From Linepithema humile (taxonomy: Eukaryota; Arthropoda; Insecta; Hymenoptera; Formicidae), in contig NC_090133.1 of assembly GCF_040581485.1 (NCBI RefSeq), positions 15,872,001 through 15,936,000 on the forward strand: 64,000 bases of DNA, in the 5' to 3' direction. Positions within the stretch are counted from its first letter, which is position 1, and each line of letters begins with the position of its first letter. Of this stretch, positions 1-11,482 are shown in pieces. Below the pieces are notes generated by a model. That model searched no databases. It saw nothing but the letters and a program-made list of their open reading frames with translations, and was not told where the DNA came from. Made by a program: the position numbers and the translations under genes.

Positions 1-56
1 TGGCCCTGCCTATAAATAAAGCGCAGAAATAATTGATATGCGGAACGACCTCTTAC

Positions 57-204
57 CATCCGTACCGTGGTCTCCCTCCTCGTTTATCCGAAACGCATCC
101 CCGATGCACTTTTCGCCGCTATCAGTCGATTCTTTCACTCTCCGGCTACGCCATACGTAAGGGCGGCAACAAAGTTTAAAAATATCGCACGACAAATTGT
201 CCAT
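57..204 (-). CDS. possible first coding exon of an unidentified minus-strand gene
   Basis: A minus-strand ATG at 204 opens 49 codons beginning MDNLSCDIFKLCC, then meets a good donor (GATG|GTAAGAGG) at 57/56. The stretch is less AT-rich than its surroundings. No domain is recognisable and the rest of the gene would lie left of the window. It could equally be a chance ORF; an upstream ATG in another frame at about 228 weakens the case. Confidence 0.18.
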
Positions 205-3200
205 CGTCGTGAGACGGTCTCGCACATTTAGGCGATCAGCCCGCTTGCTGGTACTTCGTTCTGCCGCTCATTTTTTTCATCTTAAATATTGCGTTAATTC
301 TTTTTATAAATAAATAAGAAACATATATATATGAAGAGTGTTAATTAACAATGATGATAATTTGAAGTGACTTTACTCGGCGCGTAACTTAGAAATAATT
401 GAAAATTTTACGTTACAAGTTCAATTCTACGAATTTTTTGCAAATAATTGCTAATTTTTGCATATATTTCCTAAATTACCTAAAAATAGTTTAAAGAAAT
501 GATATGGAACATTGTTGCTTTCTTAATTCGCGATAACATTTTTGATAGTGCAAATCACAAAGTAGTAATTTATTTGATACTTTATTAAATAACGTATTGC
601 GACGATTGCATATATAACTCTCTTTGAAAATACTGATTAAATTACTACATCGGCTCTCACTTTTCAGCTAGATAAGCTCGATAATTTCATTGATAATATT
701 TTTATTTCGTACTCACATTCACCACATTGCGGCGACTGATTGATATAGAATCGGTTATGCGGACATTTACGGAGTCGGTGCACGAAACATCTCGGGTGTC
801 AAACTTTCTCCCGTTAACCTTCAGCCGTTTAAAAAGCTGCGGGACGCGTTTTTGGCAGCGCGGCGGGGCGGATATGCCCATAATCGGAAAGTTGACGGGA
901 TTAATAATAATTAATCCCTAGGGCGATCGGGTAGACGGGCATGACGGGTAGACGGTAAGCATCATGGGTAGGTAGATGGTAGATGCGAGTCAGCGCGCGC
1001 GTCAGACGATTCGTTGCAGAAATACGGGACAGCTGACGGGTGACAGTGACAGTGACGGCGAATAAAAGCGAGACGAGGGTAGATCGCGCGAGGGCGGGAG
1101 GGATGGTAATCAAATTATTCGAAATGCTCGAAAAGCGGAGAGTTACTCGGCAAGGTTAATCGCAGCGTCCGTCGGCGGTGCTCTCATAAAATGTTAACGA
1201 AATTAAAAACCTCCACGCTCCGCAAAGCGTCACGCAATTTCCATGCACCGAGTTCCCATGCAAAATTGAGGAAAGTCGAAGTTGCGTGTCCTGTTACGAA
1301 TTTGCCCTTCCTTCCCCCCCCTCCCTCTCCCTCCTCCCCCTCCCCCTCTCTCTACCTCTCGTACTTCTCATGTGTCAAGTAATAATATTTCATCCGAGAA
1401 ACTTTGTTGTTCTGACATAAATAAATAAATGTCTCGCGAAAAAAATTCGCATTTTTTTTTTGCTTTATTTGAAGAAACGATTAACAAATATTTATGCAGA
1501 CTTCAAACTTTTAATCACATAATTATGAAAAATAACCAGCGTATTTTATTATAAGAAGCATTGCTAATTTAATTTTGTAAGAAGTCACGAAATAAATAAC
1601 GAAATAAATAATATTAACAAAAATTTGTTAATTGTCAGGATAATAAAATAAGTTTAGTACGCATATGTATAGATATAAGAGCAAGAAGGCAAGCAATTAT
1701 CTTCGCATTCGTACGAGCGATCTGTGGACTCGACTTGTAGACGACCCGGCAATAGACTACTTGCGATCATCTCGAACGCTAACGGCTCCAAATTTATCGC
1801 CAATCTATATATTATTGTATTTTTCGCTGACACACAATCGGTCGAAGTCGAGCGGTAACGCCCGGACGATTCAAAGTCTTCATTGTTTTTCTCGTGTAAG
1901 CAAATTATAATATTCCCACAATTTAAACGTGACAAGCATATAATAACGAAGTGAATTCTTGATAACTAAAAGAATATATTAAAAAATTAATTGTGTGTGT
2001 CTTTTGGTCGTCATAATTGATTATTTATTATGTTTATTATAAAAAGACGTCAGATGACGATCATTTGCTACTTGAGATGTTACATCGTCATATTCTACAC
2101 TTACAAAAAAGGAATACATTTTTTAATGGAAAAATTGATTTCTCTCCATGTGACTCGGATAAATTATGCCAATGTGATCGTGTAAAATGATTTTTTGCAT
2201 CAACTAAGATCATCCTCGCGTCGTATTTCTCAACTTTGCAAATGCCGTCGCCAATGCTATGCGAGTGGCGTAAGATTCATAAGTTTCATGGAAAACTTCT
2301 TACGACGACTGGCGCGAGGAACCAGTCGAATACCAGGACGAGCGCAGTCGGCTTAGAAGACACGCACAAAATCGCGCCGATGCATCGATACGCGTTGAGA
2401 GCGCTGATTGATCGATCGGGAGAAAAACGCTCGCTCGCTCGCGTATAACGGTACGATTTGAGGTGGCTTTACCCTTCGTGGAAGCGGTCTTGTCGAGCGA
2501 TGGCCTGAATAGAGTCTCCTACCGTGTGTATAAATCTGTCTCGTGTTGTTTCTCTTTTATTTCTTTTTTTTTTTTATTCGTTGATCGATCGATCGATCCG
2601 CGATTGATCGCTCTCCGCGAATCCAGCGGAGATGCAGGGTCGAGTTTAACGTCGGTCATCGGGGTAAATGTCGAACGCACAACACACGTGCGTAAACGTG
2701 TTGTGCGGCCGTACGAGCGCCGCTGCGCTTTGATCGGCAAGAAACTCGGGGACGACTTTGCCGTGCTTGCTTCCTGATTTATTGCCGATTCCTCGACCGC
2801 GAAGAGGCCCTGCGCGGGCGTTTGTGAAGCGTTTTTGCGACGCCGCGACATGCGCCGCTCAGCAACGAGGATTTTCTAAGTTCGAATCTTCTTATTTTGA
2901 AAACCGGCCACGTAACACGTCGAACGTTTTGCTGAGCTATCGGTGCAGTCTTCATTTATGCAATTTATCTCGATCTAGTAAAAACTGTCGCACGAGCAGG
3001 ACAATATTAATAAATAATATAATATCGAGAGGCAGATAACTCAAGAAACTAATAACCAATGTAAATTGAAAGATATTTTGCAATCTATGACGCGAAGTGA
3101 GCTGCTGCAAATCGAAGCAATTTTAATACCGGAGATGTGTGTTTGCAATATCGTGTGTTATAGAGCAAAAAGAATGTCACGGATAATCGTTTGTCGATTG

Positions 3201-4920
3201 CATATTATAAATGTTTTTGATCTGCCGAGAGTTAACCCGCTGACAACACAATATCGGAAATTTCATATCGTTAATGAAATTACGACTTTGAAGGAAAACG
3301 CGCTTTACAGCGCTATTAAAGTGCTGTAGACAGCCTGAAAGAGAGACGCACCGTGTGCGTCTCATTTGATCGGTTGATTGGGAAAGTACCGCGGAGGAAG
3401 TCTATCGCAGTTGCCTCGCTAAATTTATTTTAAGAAGACCCATCGAGCCCGATCGTACGTGCGTACCAAATTATTACATATAATCGTCAGGCTCTCTTCG
3501 ATTTACAAAGAGACCAAATCGTCGAAGCCGAAATGTCGATAACGTCGCGATATTACGTCGCCGTTATAAAAATTACAGAAAGTCATGCGATTAGTATTCG
3601 TATCCGCAATTTAAAACAGTCTTGTCTAATATGCCGCGTTATCGCCAATACTTTTGCCTTGTTATCGACCAATTAGAAATAATTATTCGCACGCAGCACA
3701 CATCGCCGCGCGCGTCGCATCACGCGTGCATCACAGCGATGCGGTCCGATCACAATCGCAAGATCGGTGCAATCATCCATATTGTTTTCTCTTATGCAAT
3801 CCCCGGCTTTTTTTTGAGCTTCTCTTTGCGGTGCATCGTGTCATCGCATGATTAATAAAAAGATAATTTTCGAACGCCAACTTTGTATCGACTGCTCCAA
3901 ATAGCTTCGATACGTAAATGATTATCGCGTTCATTTTCTCTCCCGATAACCTTACAGCGACTTGACGAAGCTGTAATATTATACTATGTAACGATCTTTG
4001 GCATCAATGATACTTGATACTTTCGCGAACGTTGGTGTATTTTTATATCTTTATCTTTGCGAAAGCTAAAAAAAGCCGCACGCTCGCAGCCATACTTAAT
4101 GCAGCGCATCTTCGATTTCAGAACTACTTTCTAGCCGGCAGAAATGTGTCAGGACTTGTTGAATCTTAAACGAGTAATGTGAAAAGAGACACAGTCGAAT
4201 GTCTCTTACGTCCACAAAGTTGCGATGTGCTTTAACGCGATTGAAAATGATCGGATGATTCACATAAATATGTCTGTTTACAAACATGTAAATAATTTTT
4301 ATCATATTCAAATGGAACGAAATAAATATTTACGTATTTTTTTGTACATTTTATTTTCAATGCTACTTTATTCACGCTGTCCAATATCTCCGTACAGATA
4401 GTACTAAGCGAGTACATTAAGCAGCACAGCGATACTTATTTATCGAACAGTGTAGTATGACCAGTGACAATCTCTTTATTCACAAATAATAAATGATGCA
4501 AGCCAAGTTCGGAGGATCTTGCATTTTGAAAATGCAAAGAGATGTGCATTCATGTGCGGATAGGTTAAGTGGAAAAGAAAACGGCACTTTATCGCTGACA
4601 TGTTTAGCGTGTCTCGGCGAGTCTATCGACGAAACTATATCTCCTATTTGGAATTTTCCTACACAATTATTGACGCGCATCATACCCCTCGGTGCATTTG
4701 TTACTACGCAGCATTAAATAATCGTACGCGGCTGTAGGAAAAAAAGAATGCAAATTAAAAATAAAGATCTGACGCAATTAGAATTCTATTTCAGATCTAA
4801 CGTTTGCACAATTAGAATTCTCTTTTCCGATCGTAGAGAGAATTTCAAAATATGTTTTTCTTTTTCCTATAAAGATTTCGCTTATCTTGCACCGAGTAAT
4901 CTATAAATCTATAAATAGTT

Positions 4921-4979
<59 letters not shown>

Positions 4980-5038
4980 GAAAAGGGGTAATTATTATAT
5001 TCCGCGACTGACGTATATCGCAAATCTTATGCTTGCAG
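205..5038. other. non-coding stretch upstream of the visible myoglianin exons
   Basis: No convincing coding exon on either strand. The stretch is AT-rich, with a CpG-richer island at about 2400-2900 that includes a short run of GATC repeats near 2583-2597. That island could be a promoter or untranslated exon. It probably represents intron and 5' region of the myoglianin gene whose last exons start at 5039, but the exons coding for the signal peptide and first part of the prodomain were not found here. A pyrimidine-rich tract lies at 1312-1353. Confidence 0.4.
4924..4974. repeat. (TA)n microsatellite
   Basis: About 25 uninterrupted TA units directly upstream of the branch region of the next exon. 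The acceptor at 5038 lies only 64 bp downstream. Confidence 0.95.
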
Positions 5039-6723
5039 ATCAGAGGTTAAGGCACTCAAAAGGCAATCTGGACGTGCTGTACTTTAAGTTCTCCGACAAA
5101 GTCGTCCAGCATCGCGTCACCAAGGCGGATCTGTCTCTGTGGATATGGGGAGTGAATCAAGATTCGGAGCTCAGCGAGCCGAGCGACCTGGACAGCCAGG
5201 ACGCGGGTCCGGTGACGATTACCCTGCAAAGGATTCTACGAGGCGCGACCGAAACGGGTGGGCCCCTGTTGGGCCCGCCGTTGACTACGAAGCATCTGAG
5301 ACCGTACGGACGACGAGGCGGCTGGATCACGATCGAACTTAGACGAATGGTGGCCGAGTGGTTCAAGCACCCCAGGGATAATCTAGGAGTGGCGCTAAAG
5401 ATCATCGGACCTGGCGGCAATCACCGCAGGAACTCGGCCCGACTAGTCGAAACGAATCCCGGCGCGGAGTACGCCCCGTATCTCGAGGTGCAGATGCAGG
5501 AACTTGATTCGCGAAGAGGCTCCAGGATCAAGAGGAACGTGGGACTCAACTGTGACGAAGCCAGCCAGGAGACGCGGTGCTGCCGATATAAGCTCACGGT
5601 GGATTTCGAAAAGTTCGGCTGGGATTGGATAATCGCACCTAAAAAGTGAGTACATAAACATTCCATTTTTCTTATTAATATGTTGCTAGTGCTATTGTTT
5701 AGAACGGGGTAGTTGGGTAATAATACCCGAACCAACCGGAACTAGTTGTAGAAGAAATTTGCAAAGAAAACTAGTTTGTAAATCATTTTGTCACCTTTTT
5801 CAATCTGCACTCGGCACCCTTGTTGATGCATGCTTTTATTACATATTTCGAGAAATTAACAATAAATCTTGTTCGGAATTCTAATTATTTACGTAATATC
5901 AAGATTATGAGTCGCTGTCGAAAGCAAACAATTATAACAATAAATGCACAACGAAAATGACAGTGAAATCTTTTATGTAAGTTATCAACGTGATATATTT
6001 CACGCTTGTTTCATAGAATATACGCGCACTTCCGCGAGAATATATTGCGACTTACAAAACGATTAATGCATCGTCGGCGAAGCACGTACTCGTAAAGATT
6101 TCTCCGGCGAAGGAGAAAATATTTAAACCAAACGCGGTTTCAATAAAGGAACTGTGACTTTCTTGCTGGCACGTAGAATGGCTCTACATAAACAATACTA
6201 AAACTGTTTTTGCTCACGTTCACGTCCGAAAATACGTCCTGCTATGCGCCGCTGTTTGCATATGCATTTTACGCGAATTTAACGTGGCAATACTTGACTC
6301 GTTGATAAATATGACAAATTAGGAAAGCGTAACTGAATCGGCTGGGAAAAGACTGGCTTTTCAAATCAGTTTCATCAACGCTGTCTTAAGCTTTAACAGT
6401 CCGATTGATTGTTCGGCGAAACCGGCCGTTATAGCGGCCAATATTGCGAATCAGTTCGTAGAATTCTCATTAATGATCGGCTCCCAAAATGTTTGTGTCG
6501 CAGATACGATGCCAATTACTGCTCGGGTGACTGTCCGATGGCTTTTCTTCCGGCTTATCCGAACACGCACATCGTCAGCCTGGCGGAACCGCCGAATAAC
6601 ACCGGGCCGTGCTGCGCACCTAGGAAGCTATCCGAAATCACGATGCTGTACTTCGACAACGAGTACCAGATCGTGTTCTCGCGGTTGCCGGGTATGGTCG
6701 TCGAAAAGTGCGGCTGTTCATAG
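5039..6723 (+). CDS. myo: myoglianin (GDF8/GDF11-like TGF-beta ligand), last two coding exons
   Basis: Secreted TGF-beta family ligand of the activin/myostatin branch; in insects myoglianin acts in muscle, glia and endocrine tissue. Exons are 5039-5645 (acceptor TTGCAG, donor AA|GTGAGT) and 6504-6723 (acceptor GTCGCAG, stop TAG). The first exon encodes the C-terminal prodomain (FKFSDKV, then a WITIEL segment) and ends in a furin site RIKR at 5524-5535. The mature peptide starts at 5536 and has 109 residues, the length usual for GDF8/11. It has nine cysteines: a single early Cys, RCCRY, ANYCSGDC, GPCCAP and the final CGCS. The motif VDFEKFGWDWIIAPK is highly typical of the family. The 607-nt exon begins with a split codon, so earlier exons (signal peptide, first prodomain part) must exist upstream but were not recognised. 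Orthology to myoglianin is inferred from the mature domain. Confidence 0.93.
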
Positions 6724-7258
6724 TCCACCTTCGATTCCGGCAGAACAAAAGCGACGTGGACGACGCCGAGAGCACGTCGACGCGAGGTAACGTCCCGCGA
6801 CGCTCTCCTCCCGATTGATTCCGATAATCATCGTCGTTGTTCTCGTCAATCGTCGTCAATTGTTGTCGCCGCGTTCTTGGCGATTCCTCATCCGATAGAC
6901 TGAAAGTGCCTTGTTCGGAGAGTAGTTGCGTGATGCGGATCTCTTTGGAGCGCGTAAGGGGGGGGAGCACGAGAGTGAGCAGCAGCTAGAACAGTGGATG
7001 GTGGATTCGAGTGAGAATCTCCTTCCGAAGACCGCGCTGGATGCCAAGAAAATCCAAAGAGGGACTCGCGTCGTTTAGCGGGGAGGCACCTCGACGATGG
7101 TTTTATAGTCCACGGCAAGGCGGATAGTTCCTAGAGTCACGGTATTATTTTTAAGATGCCGATACGTTTGCATCTGATCCACGGGCGCGACCTCGTGATT
7201 ATTCGATTACGTGAGTTTTCTCACTCCTAGCACAGGCGGGAAAGAGCCCGGGGTTATT

Positions 7259-7289
7259 TATAACGCTCGTAGCCGCTACGAGCGTTATA
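7259..7289 (+). other. perfect 14-bp stem, 3-nt loop hairpin in the likely myoglianin 3'UTR
   Basis: TATAACGCTCGTAG pairs perfectly with CTACGAGCGTTATA around the loop CCG. A second, weaker hairpin (AAAATC ... GATTTT) follows within about 15 bp. It lies 535 bp after the myoglianin stop and before the candidate poly(A) signal, so it would be transcribed. The function is unknown; it could be an mRNA stability or localisation element, or a small MITE remnant. Confidence 0.6.
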
Positions 7290-7615
7290 TATTCGCAAAA
7301 TCCCAAAGCGATTTTGTGATGAGCAGTACAAAACTATGTTAAAATTTTTACTATTGCATTACTATGCCCGGCTCTCGTGAGACTTTAGATGCGATTACGA
7401 AGGATACAGCACGGTCGTTTCGCGTGGCTGAATTGTATCCAGACAATGTATTCTTGTCTCTTTTACGTTGGAAACAAGATACATTGTCGTTAACAGAGGT
7501 CGTCGACGATCGATGAAAATGTGTCGGCCAACAGATCTCGGTGTACAGTAAAATCGTTGTTTTTTTAATGGTTTTTTCTCTCTTACTTCCTTCTCTCCCC
7601 TCCCTTCCTTCGTCT

Positions 7616-7624
7616 TTATATACA

Positions 7625-7657
<33 letters not shown>

Positions 7658-7658
7658 G
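7616..7658. repeat. (TA)n microsatellite with CA interruptions
   Basis: TATACATATATA-type repeat inside the likely myoglianin 3'UTR. Confidence 0.9.
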
Positions 7659-7727
7659 TTTTTGTCATTATGGTCGTTTTAGCGAATTGTGAGAGTGCGT
7701 GTGCGAGAGAGCGTGTCGAATTATGTA

Positions 7728-7733
7728 AATAAA
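7728..7733 (+). terminator. candidate poly(A) signal for myoglianin
   Basis: AATAAA followed by a GT/T-rich stretch (GAGTGTGGTGTTGCTTTTTT), the usual arrangement of a cleavage/polyadenylation signal. This would give a 3'UTR of about 1 kb. Other weaker signals are possible. Confidence 0.45.
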
Positions 7734-10700
7734 CAGGCAAGAGTGTGGTGTTGCTTTTTTAAGACTCCCGGGTCCTGGAAGGATTCAACGAGGACGTTAC
7801 TCGTATATTGGCGGAAAACTCTGTCTTCCGTTTTTTTTTTTTTTTTTTTTTTTTTACTGCGAGTACGGCTCCAAGTTGTAATTAACGGCGCGATATTCGA
7901 TTAAATGGCGCTCAAAAACTTTAAATATCACGGTAATCGGAAATTTCATACGTTCTCGTTAGTCGTCACGGACGCAGAACAAGCACTGAGCGTTTATTTC
8001 TAGATGAATGAGCGTTTGTTGTGCAACGAACGTGAAATACGCCTGATTTTTTAGTAGTTTTTTTCCTCGTAATTCACGGTATTAATAGTTACATTTTATA
8101 ACGCGGATCAGGAAAAGATAACTTTCTTTCGAAATGCACCTCTTCCTATTCCGCACATTGTACAATTTTTTAAAAATTGACAAGTATTTATAAACAAACT
8201 TATGTTAAAAGTTCTTTTTTTTTCCTCCGACAGACAGTGAATCTAACGTTTTATTGATTTTAGGTCCATTAAAAATTACCGTCGCTGATTCTTTCGTAAT
8301 CCTTATTAAATGTATTCACGATGACAGAGAGAAAAAATCAGTGCTCTAATATGTGTAGACATATCCCCGATGCATAAAATAATTCTGTGTATAGCGATTG
8401 AAATCGATGTAATTTCGACAAGTTTAGATCTCTCTATATTTAATCAAATCAACGAAAACGCGCCAATCGATCGTAAATACGGCGCATTTCTTTGAATCTG
8501 GCATTAAGAATCTAGTGTTGAGAATTAAACTTATCAAGATTTTGTCGGTTTCAATCCCTCGTTGTATAGCGATCTTCAAAATCCGGGAACACGCCTGAAA
8601 TCTCTTATACTACGAGAGTAACATTTATTGTTAATTCCACGTTTTTCCCTCTGCTTCGATTCAAGTGCACGGTAGCTATATCTTGTAAAATAGTATACGA
8701 TACACGGATCGACTTGCGCACACCGTCCCTGACCTTTATGTGATTGTAAAGGAACAAAAAAACACATACATACACGAATTTATAAAAAAAAAACTGCGAT
8801 TTTTATAAAGCGATCATTAGAAAGTAAGAAAAAGCTCCTTGAAAAATCGATTCCTTTGTAATTCGTCTCTTTTCCGTTAAGCTGTCCTCTATTTTTCATT
8901 TTTCTGCGATCACCGTTTTTCGCTTTCTATCTTTACTCCTTACATTCTCAGTTTGCGAATGTACCAATAATTAAAAAAAGAAATAAAGGAATTGTGTATC
9001 TTCCCCAATGTATAAATGAGGACGGCAAAAAATGCATACTTATATGTATAATGTGTACTTCTTAGGTAGGCAGCATAGATAGAAGAATATTTATTCCATG
9101 AAATAAATGGTTTTTCGATGAGCACGGAATAATATTTTAATTTTTTCCTCCTTTACTTTTCTATTAAACACACAAAGTTCACTTAATAGTGCAATTATAA
9201 TTGTTTATTTCATTTAAAAAGCTTGAGTTTTAAATTTAAAAAAATTAAATTTAACTTTTATTCAACATCAAAGCATTCAGTATTCTGACAAAAATCTCAC
9301 GGAGCACAAATTATTTTATAATTTGTAAATTAATTTCAATTATTTTAATTACTTGAGTCACACATATTTGATTTCCTTTTCTTCCAAATAAGACACATTT
9401 ATAACGTAAGTGGTTCGCCATTTCTGCAAATCATTCATATCAGATTTATTTTTAAAGGTCAGTTACGTGCTAAATTTGGCAATATCGCATGCGTATTTTA
9501 CAATAACTAATCTTCATTTTATTAAATCATGTTCCCTCACGTCTCTCTTTCTTTTTAATCAATGCAAGATTTGTGGTGACGGCTGACGATAAACTTTCGG
9601 GGCACAAAAACGATTAGTGTTCAGCGATTTCGTTTTGTCTGCCAATTAAAACCAGTCGTGTTTTCGCCGATTTCTGGTACTCCCCAGAACAAAGAAAAAT
9701 ATTTTTTGCGATACATGCGCCGTATCAGGTTGCTTTTCCAAATCATCGGTACAAAGTTCCAATCTTCAAACAATTCTTGCCGACCAGAATTTTACCAATC
9801 TCTGTCGCGCGAAAATGTAGACAGATCAATTATAGATGTTTCCTGTGTGTTAATGTATATTCAGAATTCTCGATATATCTAGAATTCACGCAGCATCGCG
9901 TCACATGTTGATAATGCCAAAAATTCGGGGCTAAATGGTTCACGCCATTTGCGCTGTGAACCAGAACGACACTCCGTAAATACAACTATCACTTACTTAT
10001 CATTGATTAATGATCGACAAATACGTTACTAAAAGAAATTGTGGAATTTGTCATCAATGTATCGTGTTTATCTTTTTATGCCAGATTAGAGTAAAGTATA
10101 TACATAACTTGGCAATTATAAATGTAATATTTCTTTAGCATTATAATATTGTCATGAATGTAAACAATAATTTACCTATCTTTAATTATCTATTATGCGT
10201 ATGAATATGATAAAATGAGTGAAATGTGCGAATAGTAACAAAATTATTAGACTATCTATTCCATTATTTATTTATTTTTTACAGTTTTAATGTTTGTTAA
10301 ATACACGCCTCGCTTAACTTGCCTAAAATATTGCATGTGCAACATTATTTTGCGCAGCGGCAATAAAATGACGCATACTTTGAAAACATGTTTACCGAAA
10401 CATTTATGGATATTTTTATCCATATCTCACAGTGCATCACATCAGAATAAATAAAATTTGAAATATTTATATATATAAAATTTTTTTACACGCTTTATTC
10501 TTGTAGGTCATTATAACTGTGTCACGGCTCTTATGTCAGTTGCGATAATTGAAGCAATTGTAACGTGGAACTGAAGGAAGGGTTATCTTATTTGTCGCCG
10601 CACAGATCGAAAGGGTGCCAAGGAAAAATTTATTTAAACGATCGGCGCCACTGCATCGATAGCAGAATGCATTCCATCTAAGAATGCAAGTTACAATTAA

Positions 10701-11176
10701 ACAATAAATTCATCATAAATGGTTTTAAGATAATTTCCGCAATGAGCACAAATCAAGTTTCACAAGTCATCGTCTTTAATTCTCTCTCTCTCTTTTCAAA
10801 AAAGTTATACATCTTTGCACCTACTTGCTATTATCAAAATGTATTTTAATAAAATGTATAAAAATTTGAATATATAAAATGTAATTTTATATTTAATTTA
10901 GAATACGTTTAAATGCAAAATTTCTTTTGCTTTTTATATATATATATATATATATGTTGAGTATATTGTAAGTATGTATAATTATTTTATTATATTATAA
11001 GTAATTAAATTTATTTACATAATATTTTACAATTTTAATAACTTACAATAAAATAATTGTACTCACAATATATTTAGATAAATTTATATTAATAAAATAA
11101 AAATAAAAAGGAAATTTAAGCTTTAAATAAACTATACACGTCATGTTTAAAATTTACATATATATTCATTGTTACT
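7734..11176. other. intergenic AT-rich stretch, no gene seen
   Basis: A long poly-T run lies at 7831-7854 and short TA runs near 10936-10954. A small inverted pair TGGTTCAC ... GTGAACCA sits at about 9938-9962. No coding region is supported on either strand. Confidence 0.5.
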
Positions 11177-11476
11177 TTAAATATTTCTGACGACACAGTA
11201 TGTCACTGACACAGTCAGAGTCGCATTATTCCGAGACATGTGACGATAATTCGTGCATATAATACGATAGTTAGGTGCACGTCCTGACAAGAGTCGGCCA
11301 GTTGAATTGACGACAGTCAACTGTTTCGCCAGACGTGCCAATTCTCGTTTTATTGTTTTTCTTCGGCGCCGCCTCGGGCACTCGTCCTTGCCGACGGTCG
11401 GGTTAGTGCTCTCCTTTCTCCGAAACAAAAATGCCAAAATCGACATTAACCCGAAAACACCACAGAATTTATTCAT
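11177..11476 (-). CDS. hypothetical small secreted protein (about 99 aa)
   Basis: A minus-strand ATG at 11476 (an in-frame ATG two codons earlier at 11482) opens a frame to a stop at 11177-11179. The N-terminus MNKFCGVFGLMSILAFLF looks like a signal peptide or membrane anchor. A very basic segment DECPRRRRRKTIKREL follows. The ORF coincides with a local island of balanced base composition in an AT-rich desert, which mildly favours real coding sequence. No family is recognised, no intron is needed, and no neighbours give context. A chance ORF remains quite possible. Confidence 0.27.
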   Translation of the reverse strand: MNKFCGVFGLMSILAFLFRRKESTNPTVGKDECPRRRRRKTIKRELARLAKQLTVVNSTGRLLSGRAPNYRIICTNYRHMSRNNATLTVSVTYCVVRNI

Positions 11477-11482
11477 ATACAA

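Noticed and set aside
4493..4717. Plus-strand ORF just upstream of the myoglianin exons
   Set aside because: No signal peptide or prodomain similarity, and no donor in the right phase leading to the exon at 5039.
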